The notes under the pieces were generated by a model, which did no database searches, had not been told where the DNA came from, and was given only the letters and a program-made list of their open reading frames with translations. A stretch of DNA of 64,000 bases from Chimonanthus salicifolius (lineage: Eukaryota; Streptophyta; Magnoliopsida; Laurales; Calycanthaceae): assembly GCA_013350335.1 (NCBI GenBank), contig CM023542.1, positions 9,554,999 through 9,618,998 of the forward strand, given 5' to 3'. Below are positions 46,901 through 59,300 of this stretch, in pieces; the first letter of the stretch is position 1, and every line of letters begins with the position of its first letter. A program made the translations under genes and the position numbers.

Positions 46901-49074
46901 GCATATTATGCCTGAGCACAGACAAGTGCTCCTGAATCCATCCCGAAAGGATGTGATCATGCCCACAGCAGATGTACACATGCATGCAATATGCCTAAGC
47001 AGACACAAGTGCATGCATACTCTCATGCTCCTGAATGCATGATTAACAGACATGATACATGAAGGACAAACACATGCTCCCAGATCCATGACAGATGACA
47101 GAGTAGCAGGAGATATGCGTTGGGCATGTAAATTAGGGATCAGAAGCAACTCCAATATGAAGAAATCAAGTGCTAGAAATACAAGGGAGATGAAAGGGGG
47201 AGACCTAAAAAGCTTTGCAATGTAGTGACAACTAACATGTCAGATTGCAGAAATGGTAAATTAACTCTCAATAAAGAATAGTATAGAGGTATAATTATAA
47301 AGCCAACCCCAAAGAAAGAGGATAAAGCTTTAATAACGATGATTTTCTGTCTTCATGTTTCTTTTTGGAAATATGATAGTTACTTTATTTCCAAGAGAGA
47401 GTACAAAGCAACAGAAAATTAACCTCTCTCTCTCTCTCTGGTTCTAGTGGTGGGGTGACAATTGTACTTCAAGAAATGGAAGGTACATAAAGACCAGTAT
47501 AGACTTCAAGGAAAAGCCTAAACATGCTTAGAAAGGAGATCAAACAAGAATACTGATTACATATCTTGTATGTTCCCACTCTCCACCAGCACCTAACATG
47601 CCCATGAATCAGCCTCTATATTGGCTATCTGAGAAACATGGAGAGAATGGCTCCTCAAGTGAATCCAACCGAGAAACACATCTATTTGATTAGCAAGTTA
47701 GGATAACGAGTGTTTCTCATATCCCATCCTATAGCATTACATGAGTCACTCCCCATATGAGCCAAAACTTCAGGAACATTAGTACTATATTCCGTAATTG
47801 TCTCCAGAACAAAGAATAAAACTGAAGCTCCTCATTGTGAACCAAGGCATCAATACATTCATTATTAGTGGTTGGAATTTTCTAACTTATTGTGATCAAA
47901 ATAATAACCACTTAACCATCTTCTGCTGAAATTTAAACCATTGTATCACCAGCACAACCTGATACACCCTAAGCTTGCCATTTTTCCCATACAGGAATTT
48001 TGCTTCTCTTTGTAATGCATGTCAACAGAACAAAAATGTAAAATGTACTTATCAAGCAAATACACTATATGAGTTCATTTTCAGGGGGAAAAACTCACCG
48101 TATGAGATGAAATGTACTTTGAAGCCATTCCTTCCCTTCTTCTAGTTCTGCGATGCTCATTCGTTCAACAGAATTACCATATCTGCATGTAGCTAGGTTA
48201 GAGGACAAGCAATTTTTTTCCCCAAGAACAAAATACTGAACAGACCAATAATAAATTTTCAAGATATACACAGAATAGGTCAACATGCACCAATATGGCA
48301 AGGGAATACATTATTCACTCAAGAAAAGCTGAAATAAAAAATAATGTTAGTTGCAATTACTTTTGTAGCACATCCGAAGCAGTTAATTTTAAGAATAAAA
48401 CATGGAGTCAACTCTGATTGGATAGAAACTGACAAGCTAAAGCATCATCTATTTACTTAATTGTTAAGTACAATCATATTACCAATATTTAATTTAATAT
48501 GCACCTAGGGGACTGGAGGACAGCCAATGCAAAACCTATGAATCAAATTCAGAGCTTTTAAGGCATTGAATTAGCAGTAAATATGTTGTCAAGCGCACAA
48601 GCATAATAGTAATAATAACAATAACAACAACAAAGAAACAACTATAACAACAATAAAAATAATTACATTAGCAGTCAAGTAGTATGAAGGCATAATGTAT
48701 AATTGAGCAAAAGCCTTGAGCTGAGGGGACTGGTTGCATTAGGATCCACACTGGTCTCTTTTTGTCAATGTCTAGAAACATAGAATGGTATTAATAGTCA
48801 CCCCTCAGTAACAAGTCACATGTTCTCCCTCCACACTCTCCCACCAGATCCAGATGTTAGTAAGAGATTGCCAAGTTTCGTATGTTATTATTTGCTAGTT
48901 AAAAAAAAAAGCCAGGGATGGAGGGTGTGGAAGATGTCACTAAGGTTAATAAAACACATCAACACCTAAGAAGCACCGATACGGGTACCCGTATCGGATA
49001 CGACACGTATCCGAAATGGGGATACGGAAAATTTTGAAAATTTAGGATATGGGTGCAGCGGAATACGCCGAATT

Positions 49075-49117
<43 letters not shown>

Positions 49118-50296
49118 ATATCAACAAAATAAATTCAGACATTTACAAAAAATATCATAAATTCTACTATGAGATAAAAATTATTAGAAAATTATATTTT
49201 TTATATTTATAATGCATACAATATATATATACATTACAAAAGATATGTATTAGTAAAGATTACAAAAGATATATATTATAAAGATTAGACTATTAGCAAT
49301 TTAGTATTATGAAAAGATATATAATATGTTTAAAAAATATTTACAATATTACAGTATATAATATGTGAATGATTAAAGCAGGGGTACAAAAAACGTTATC
49401 GGCCGATATTTTTCTCTTTCCTCCTCTTTTTTTTAAAAAACAGCCGATATCGGCCGATATTTTGATATCGGCCGATATTCGGCTCTCCAAAACCGATACA
49501 TATCGGCCGATATTTCAACCCCTGGATTACAGTATATATATATATTCCTCTTTTCTCCCGTGTTGCCGTATCTCGTGCCGTGTCCCTCCTCCCGTGTCCC
49601 ACCGTATCCCTCCGTGTCTGCTGCCGTATCCTTGACGTATCCGTATTTAAAAAATATTTTATTTAACTAGATACGTATCCGACATGTATCCGAGCCATAT
49701 ACATGTCAGAAACGTATCTGACACGGATACTCGAATGGTTTCGGAGTATCCGTGCTTCATAAATTAACACTCATCTAAGCAATCATAGTCATTCCCCCAT
49801 TTATTCAAGGTCAGCATTCTGAGTACATTTCTACTATACCATATAAAAATCATATACTCCAATTCTCTACACTCTGCCATGCAATCCACCATGTGCTTCC
49901 TCACCACCTCAATCCAAGTCCAAATACACATAGTAGTGTAGTGCTGTACCTGGCAAGCATGTGCTATAGAAAATGCCGAGTCCATAGTTCTCATTTGCAT
50001 AATGAGAGAAACTGAATAAATTGGAAGGAACTACAATCCACGAAACTTCCAGAAATCATGTAAAGGCACTATTCCTACCAAAGAAACATAAGGGGCTAGG
50101 AGGTGGAGTGAGTCCTATTCCTATATCAGAAGCAGAAAATGACGACTCTGGGTGCACCAAAGGGCCTAAAGCTCTACTCATGTCCAGTCCAAGATGCCCA
50201 ATGCAACTTGTATAATTTAACAGAACTTCTTTCTAAGTTAAACTAAGTACAGGAGTTAAAGCAAAAAAACAGAAAAACCGTTCACTCCTAAATGGA

Positions 50297-50338
<42 letters not shown>

Positions 50339-53300
50339 TCTCCATGTCAAAACAGAAACATAAATTATATTAGTGAGAAACTGGACATTCGGCACTAAAC
50401 AACAATAATTCAAGCAACTGAAAAACCAAAAGGATTAATTATCCAATTCTTCAAATTACCTGGCATCAAAGAATGGCTTTTTAATGTGTTTTTCTAAAAG
50501 TTTCCTTGCATGCTCCCGAACCTTTGCACCCATAAATGGCAATATAAGAACAGTAAAAGATTCAAAATAATTAAAAATATATATACAAACTATTTAAATT
50601 AGTAAATAGCTTGCCTTGTTCTCCATAGAACAAAGTGCAAACTTCCAGCCTTCACTTTCACTGATATTGCACAAAAGAGCATCGATCCACTCACTCTTGC
50701 CTGAATTGGGAACCCCTGTCACAATAGTCAACTCCCCCGGTACGACCTTGTCAAAGCAAAGATTTACCGATTGAAGGAACATAAGAGCCTTAGAAAGATA
50801 TAGAAACAAACTACATACACAAGCTCCTTTTTTTTCTTTTTTGTGGGCAACTAGAAGATCGAATCATAATTCTTCATGGCAAGTGGGAAAAACAAAAAGT
50901 TACAAGCTTTATTCCTTTTTTTCTTTTTTATAAGCAGCAAAAAGAAATAATTAAAAAAAAAAAACACTAACGTGAACAACAATGGACATGCCAATGGAGA
51001 AGTGAATGACCAATTAAGAGCCCATCAGAAAAAAAAAAAGGAACCAATTTAGAGCATATCTCTACTGACTTCCCCTTCAACAAAAGAATGCTATAGAATT
51101 AAGCCGCTGTCCCAAATGAGAGTTCAGAGCTGAGAAGTAAATTGTAAAATGCATTAACAAAATAAGTAAAAATATAGACAAAGGTAGAATATATGAGATG
51201 TAACTTTATTAGATCTGATAATAGGAAAGATGAAATGGTTCTCACTTACTGGCTCTTGCTACAATGTGATAAATTTCAAAAGTTGATTGCAGCTGTGCAC
51301 CAAAAAAAGGAGAGTTTTATTTGGATATTGAAAGTAAGATTAATGCAACAAAAAGGAGATGCTCGGAAGTGAGATAAATGTGGTCTAGATTCACCTCCAT
51401 GATGGGAATCTCATGGGTCTTCGATAAGTCTTACATTGGAATCATGGAAAGTTGGGTCATCTCGAAAGTTGGGCCTAAGACGAAAGCAGTCTGGTATACC
51501 ATCCCAGCGGCTATCATTTGTTATGTTTGGAAGGAGAGGAACTTGAGGATCTTCGAGAACATAGTCTCTGAGGAGAAAGAAATCTACTAAATGGAAAAAT
51601 GGAGACTCTATTCAATCATAACATTTGCTCGATGCTACATATATGAACAACGTATCTTTTGGTGATCCAAACTCAACATGATAGGATGGAAGAAAAATAT
51701 GCATACATAATCAACTAATTTGCCTCATGTATCAGCAGCAGCCACAAAAATAAATTGCCCATAGTAGCAAATAATAGCCAAAGTAGAGGCAAGATGAAGA
51801 CCCACATGTAATTATTTAAGAATGGAAACAAACTTCAAAAGTCTGCAAGATTAAAACCCTCAAAATAGAACATTTTTCAAATTCCAATACGTTGAATATT
51901 TGGAATTTATTTATCACCTTTTAGGCTCATGATCTAAAACAACTAATAACACGTCTCTCTCTCAGTCGTTTTCAAAATAAGGGGAAAAAATAGTTTCATC
52001 TCTTTCAAGATACTACCGAAATGTTTTTAGGAACTTCAAAAAGAAGATAATGAAGAAGAAGGAACTAGATTCCTTACATTATATAATTCATCCAAAGCCC
52101 TCCAACCAGTTGAGACACCAAACTCGTACCCCAGACTGCGGTGATAATATGCATCAATCTCATCAAAATAGTGGCTGAATTGGAACAGACCCCGTATTGG
52201 ATATAGTTCAGCACTGTTAATTACTTCTTGCAGTGCCTCTGGTCCTAAAAACATGAGCACCTGCAGAAATTCTTTTTTTAAATGATAATAATAAGATAAT
52301 TTGCATTAAATTGTACACACTTCAATTACAGTTTCAATACATGGAACATCTGCAAATGCATGCTACTTGACAATGCAAAAATTGAAGATGTCAAATATGG
52401 GGTCTAGGAATCTCATATAATGGCATGCCGATACAGATATAAAGAGAACTGATAGTACTGATTTTAATTCTTAAATGCATGACACAACAACATGTCTGAA
52501 AGTTTTTTTTTTTCAAACAAAAAAATGGTTTCTATAATTAAGGGAAATGATTCGTGCACCCCCCATTTTTACCCAGCATGCACTCCCTATGAGTGAAATG
52601 CCAGTTTTACCCTCAACTTTTCTGTTCTCTCTCTCCTGCTGCATCCGTGTTTTTTTGTTCCCTTCCCTTCTTCCACGTCTGGGTTTTAGCGTGTAGTGGG
52701 GGAGAAAGAGACTGAGTGCAGGCAAGATGAGAGATCTGCAAATCTGGCGCAGAAGGGTTCTTTGAAGAAGAACAGAGAAGCAAGAAGGATGGGTGCACAA
52801 GTCCGATGCATCCAAATCGATCTGCGGTAACAAATTCCACCGATCTGAGAGAGAGAGAGCATTACTAACACAAATTTTGCAGTTCCAGGCAGCTATGTAT
52901 TTATTTAATAAAAATGTAAATTACATTCACTTGTTACTGTTTGCAAATCAGGCAAACACAAGAGGCAAATAACCAAGTGAACCAAGCAACACATTATCCA
53001 TCTTACAAAGAATTTGACCTTCAAATGAATTCTAGTATTTTAATGAGGTCCAACAAAACTGAGCAATCTAAGGTATTTACTATGTCTAATGGCAGTTTTG
53101 TTCTCAGATCTGAGAACTGCTGCTGCGGGGAACCCATCGCCATTCGCCAACCCACACACAGACATCCGCCTTGAGGTCTTTGTTGCCCAAGGTTCCCGTG
53201 TGTAAGAGGGCAGCTCGTCGGGCAGAGCTGCGAGCGTAAGAAGAGACGGGCGGAAGAAGGATGTGAGGAGCAAGGAGAAGTGCAGCAGAGGCGAGCGTCA

Positions 53301-56300
53301 GCCAATGACGCCCAGAAGAGTAGTGACGTCGGAGGCGACATGCGTAGAGAACAAACGAACAGCGGTACGCAGCAGAGAGGTGTGGCCTGCAGCATTTGGC
53401 AACGTCACGCAGCATAGAGTGGGCCTGCAGCAGTTGGGAATGTCGCGCAGCAGATCGCAAGTGAGCGTCGGAGAGAGGAAGACAGAGCTACAGAAACGAC
53501 ACAGTGTAAAGAGAGACAGCGACGATGGTAACTGCATGGAAGAGAGTGGCTCGACAGCTCTGTGTGGAGGACGGATCGCACGAATTAACCCGAAGGGAAA
53601 GGGAGATAAAAAACACGGATGCCCAGAAGAGAACGGGTGCAACAGGAGAGAAAAAACATAAAAGTTAGAGGATAAAATTGGCATTTCCCTAATAAGGAGT
53701 GCACGCTGGGTAAAAATGGGGGTGCACGAATCATTTCCCATAATTAAAGGGATTAACAAAAATTGAAGATGTCAAATATGGGGTCTAGGAATCTCATATA
53801 ATGGCATGCCGATACGGATATATAGAGATAACTGAAAGTGCTGATTTTAGTTCTTAAATGTATGACACAAGGGCATGTCTGAGTTTTTTTTGGAACAAAA
53901 AAATGGTTCCCTATAATCAAAGGGATTAAGGAGAGAGTGGGAATAGGGTGTCAAGGCTGACATAATTCACAGGCCATCAATTTGTCTGCAATATGCATTG
54001 GTTCATTTTCCTAAAGAGGAAGGTGGAGATCCATGTTCTATGGAAATTTGCCATCCACTTGCAAATTGGACAGAGATCTTAACACCATTGCCTTCAGATT
54101 TACCTCTCAATTTAAAATATTAACTTCCAACAAAATACTGAAGGTTGTGAAACATGTTTTTAGATAAAACATAGACAGGATAAGGCGCTAATTACAATGA
54201 TGATGATGATGATGATGCATAATATAAAAGAAAAATGAGTCAACATAATGAGGACAAGAATACAAGTCATCCAAAGAGGGAAATGGGACGCAAGAGCGAC
54301 ACGATAAGAAAGTGGAAATTATCACAGCCAAGAAAGTTACAAGATCATGTTATCAATATATATATATATATATATAGGAGTTGGTCTTCAAATATATATA
54401 TAAATATAGGAGTTCTCTCCCGTGAAATCTCTTTTATGCAAAAGCAACGAAAATGAATTGATTGATCCGTACTCGAGTGGAAGTGGGATTTCCTGCATTG
54501 AAGCATGAGTCATGTGAAGGAAACAATTTCCTTTTTATGCAAAAAAATGTACATATTTTTCGCATATACTAAAAAGTTGGATCTACATTTTGTCAATTTC
54601 AGCATTTTTATAGATCTTAAATACCTTTGAACAATCAAGAAAATCTTTAAAATATCCATCTAAATGATCTTCACAATTGGATGTAATATTTTTGCTATTG
54701 AATGGTTGAAATTTTAGATCTCAAGATCCGGTGCTAGGATAATCAAATGGGTCCCAAACTTTTTGGATAAAAAACCCAATTGATTTACTATATATCTACC
54801 ACAACAACTTTGTCCAAGTAGTGGGCCATACCATCAAATTATGGCTTAGCAAATAATAAAATATGATACACCTCACCATACCTGAAATGGGATTTTTCAT
54901 TGTCTGACTAATGCTAGCTTTTGGGATGGAAAGGATTAGATGGGCAATGGTTCAACAAGCTTAAATGTCAAATCAGCCTTACATGGTAAAGTGTGGAATA
55001 TAAGTGGTCCAATTATAAACTATTTTCTTCCACTTCAATAGAAAGTGTATATAAAATATATGTCAAAATATAAACCTCTTAAGAAATTTCTAACCATTTG
55101 ACCGGAGTCCATCATTATAGTCAATGGAGAAATCACTTCAATATTTTTTTTGAAAGGTCACTTCAATATTAGCTAAGGCCAATATGTCAAACAAAATCTA
55201 GTTTTTGAAAATATTTTATAATTTCCATCTTTAATATGATTAAATGATGCGGGACCATGTCTACAACTAGGCAGGAAGAAGAAAATATGCATGTAGCTAG
55301 ACAGGAGAAGAAGAAAGAAAGAAGTGGGAAAAAGGCTAAGCCTTAATTCAATTTATTAATCCATCATGTATATAACATCTCTGTTACATCCATTGGTATT
55401 ATAAGAAAAAAACACACGAAAATAGTAAAGGACTCAACTAGGAAAGCCACCGACCTAACTTCATTACTAAACTAAGACTCTATCCAAATGGAAACAAATC
55501 TAATCCTACTATGCGGGGACTTTCAATCTTAAGAGGGTCGAATACAACCATTACTAAAAATACGAAAATATTAAAATGGGAAACCTAATCTAAGTAGGAA
55601 AGAAAAATCAAAATAGAAGTAGAATATGTGTGCTACATCTTATGTCCTACATCAGTCCCCGGGTCTTGAAAAGAACTCGTCCTCGAGTTGAAATCAGCAA
55701 AATCGCAATGCACCAAACAAAGATGAAGAGCAAGTCAAAAGATGTGAATGATGAAGTTTTTAACTGCACAATCTTCAAAGCACGGATGAGGAGAACTTGC
55801 TTTCGGTGGGACGCAGAAACCAAGGACTGCAAATGCGCGCAAGCATGGACGAACCAAGCTGATTGCGAAAGGGTCTTCATATGGCACTGTATGATCACAC
55901 GGTCCTGAGGGGCAGTCGGACGAATAACCATAGATGAAATCTTGGTATCCGTAACACAATCAGGTGTGGGTACAGGAGAGGGTTGGGCAATTTGAGGTGG
56001 TGGTGGGGGAGGTGGTGGTATTTGTGGTGGAGGAGAGGGATCGACACGCTTAGGTTGCATTGACTGTGGGGCTGACAACACAACTGGCTCTTTCTCCAAC
56101 ATGGGCACCATCTAAGGGGTCACGATTTCTGCAGGAGCAGAGAGGAACTCAGATGGTGACGGTGGAGGAGCTAGCAGGCATTTCGAGGAAGTATGCACGC
56201 ATTTCAAGTTGTTGGCCACCTTCGTCATGCCTCTGTATTTACTGTTGTGCAATATTTCTCTAAATTCTTGTAAAAATTCTTGAAATTCAGATCGCAATTC

Positions 56301-59300
56301 AGAGAGAATTTCATATTTAAATTCGTTAAACACAAATTGGCTGATAAATTGATCACCATTGTTGTTGGATGCTATCGGGTCTGTGTGATGCGGGTAATTA
56401 GACAGGGATGTCACAGAGGCCAAGACACAACGGTTGGAGCGGGTCGGTGTTTCAAAAGAACTTGGTGACTTAGGTGAATGGGAATAGGAAGGAACTGCGT
56501 GGTAATTATAGGGCTCATGAAATCGGTTAGATGGGTATGAGGTGGAATTAGATGAGGAATAGGAGTAGGACCGGTTAAATGGTTTAATGGATGGGTAAGG
56601 TGGGACCCACGAGTAGGATATGAATTTAAGGTTGGCAAAGTAGTAATGGATTGAAAGGTCTAAATGGGCACAATCTAATGGGAAAATGGGTCATTAAAGG
56701 GGAAAAGGGTATCGGGTTGGACTTATTGGGGCAAGGCTAAATGGGGTTTTTTTTTAAGTAAGGAATTAGTGCACACGTGGGGAAAGGGATAAGTTGCGGC
56801 ACGTGGGAGAAAGGATAAGGTAGGGTTCGAGAAAAAAGAAAAGGGGTGATACAAATGTCGCTGTTTAAGACAGCGAAAGGGATGGCTGGCGGTCGAAGCA
56901 GAGATGGAAGTGGAAGAAAAGAAATCGAAGGGAAGAAGAAGATGGAAGTTGTTCTCAACAAGGGAAGTTGTAACTAGAACACTGTAAATTGGGAGGGTTC
57001 ATAACCATCTTCTTCATGGGTGGCCTATCGACCACCTTTTGCTTTGTATAATTTTCCTTTTTCCCCCTCTTTGCAATCATCCTTCCCCATTTCCCTACTC
57101 AGCACATACCCTGGTTTATTTTCCGTTTTCCATTCTCTTTCTAAAAAGTGAATGTTTGGCTTTATAATTTATTATTTATATTTTAATCTTTATAGTTTAT
57201 TGTACAAATTTTGCTATTATTATATTTTATCTTTAAATTTAAAATTTTATTTTATTTTTGTTATTAATATTTGTTACATTTATGAGATCAAGTTGATATC
57301 ATGGGTTTGGGTTCAGCCTCAACCTCACCCAAACTTAGATGGTTTGATCTACCCACTTAGATGGTTTGATCCACATTTCAGATTTTAAAACATTGGATAT
57401 GACTGCAAGAACTGGATTTATGGAACCATCTTGTGGCACAATGTCTACAAAATGCTTGGCAAGACTTGTGTTGTAATCTATTCCCTAATTCTCTTGCAGA
57501 GCCCCATTCTACCATCTGCATAACCAGACATCAAGATATTAAACTATCTTTTCATGTCTCATTTCATGCCCTTTTTTTGAGAGGTTAATGCCTGAATGAA
57601 TAAATTTGGCATTTTCGTAGGAAAAAAAGTCCCCATGATATAAGTTAAACAATCTAAATTACTTCTAATAAAAAAAGAATATGTTTATTAACAAGAATGC
57701 AATCATTCTAAATCATGTTTAGGATAAAAAGATAACAATATAGAATGCACAATTGTAGTAAGCATAGCAACCTCATTTGCATCCTTGCAGACTTCAGTGT
57801 CATTTTTCTTTGGCCATCTGACTCGCCAGCATCTGCTAGTCCAAAGCAAAAGAGTTAGCTAGATAAGAGTACACTGAAGACGTCATCAGCAAGTACAAAA
57901 CCAAGAAGTTATCTAGGTAAAGAGCATTGTGACAAATACCGTTCTCGGGATATTAACGGCAATTGGTAATAACAGGATATTTTTAAATTCTTGGATTTTT
58001 ATCAGGAATTTAACAGAAAAACCTCACAGAAATTATAATATTTAAAAATAATAAAAATAGAATAAATAAATAAAATAATGAAATAAAAATGGTATAGGGA
58101 ATTTACCGGGAATTTATCGGGAATTTACCGGGAATTTATCGGAATATTATCGCGATATTACCGTTTATCGCGTTTTTAACGCGATTTTATCGAGAATTTA
58201 CCGGAAATTTATCGTCATGGCGATAACAACGCGTTTTTAACTCGGTAATGGTATTTTGCCGACAAAAGAGGTAAATTTGAAAATACCGCCGATATTTGTG
58301 ACAAGGGGTAAGAGTACACCTCGTACAGGGAACTGCGTTTCCTTTTAAAAGAACTATAAAACATTTAAAAGATGGATAAAAGAAACTAAATAAAACCTCT
58401 CTCTACCGAGACGGCGTGCAAGCTCTTCAGCCAAGGCTTGTCCAGGGCCATCAGCATCAGTGGCTAGAATAATACGAGATGCCTAAACATGTATTCACAA
58501 AATCTTATTGCACACTCAAATAAAGGATCTATCAAAACCTCCAGGCCTGATCTAGGCATGTTTAGTTAATTGTATTCACAAGACATGCATAAAGTACGTA
58601 CCTTCTCAAAGTACTCTTTGCAGTTCCACAAATATTGATACTTTTTATCCTAGTTTCACACAAAAAGAGACTACAGAAATATTACAATCCAATTTGAAAA
58701 TAAACTCAGGACACATACTGCATCATATCAACATTAAAAGAAAATTAAATATTTGAAAATGGTCATGAATGCACCACTAAGAGTTTCTAGAGTCTAAATG
58801 AAAACTATCAGCCAGCCACATAAGAACATATCAAAATAATAAATCTTAATAAGAACAAATGGGGCAAGAGCCTTTACCACAGTTCGTACCTGCTCATTTT
58901 CACAACCAAAAGGTTGTGTAGAAAAGAAAAATACTCGAACCCACAACCTTCCGGTTGTCAATTGAAGTCATGTTACCATCCTTTAGAAGAAAAAAACAAA
59001 AAAAAAAAACAAAAACTAGGAAAATTTCTTATAATCAACAAATTTGCCACTTAAAAAGAGTGATTACCTCCAAAATTCCAAGCATATCCAAATAATATAA
59101 CACCAGAAATGAAGAACCTAGATTCATTTATGGAATGAATTTGAAAAGGACATAAAACGCACTTAACTAAAAGATAATTTGCAATCAGACTAAACGTGCC
59201 TCAAAACTACCTCTAAGGAAAAATAAACAGTATAAAAGGCAACAACCCAATGAATAGACAAACAATGTCATGATGGAATTCCATTTGGATGGAATTTCAT

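Larger units (their letters stand above)
41073..50746 (-). other. DnaB-like helicase core of Twinkle (exons 7-12)
   Basis: Walker A is GVPNSGKSEWIDALL (exon 50615-50746). Then come GWKFALCSMENK, FFDARYGNSVERMS, and Walker B at GLVIDPYNELDHQR (42837-42968). Motif H3 is HACHVWFVAHPRQLQHW (41290-41386 into 41073-41207), and GSAHFINKCDNGIVVHRNRD carries the H4 and arginine-finger region. All residues I would expect for ATP binding and hydrolysis are present. Confidence 0.88.

Noticed and set aside
53263..53759. Opposed ORFs of 132 and 153 residues as genes
   Set aside because: They lie inside a transposon, have no recognisable domain, and the minus frame runs out through the inverted end. Kept only as a hint of captured DNA.
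58905..58985. tRNA-like GGTTGTGGGTTCGAG on the minus strand
   Set aside because: Only a B-box-like word. The rest does not fit a tRNA or a clear SINE.
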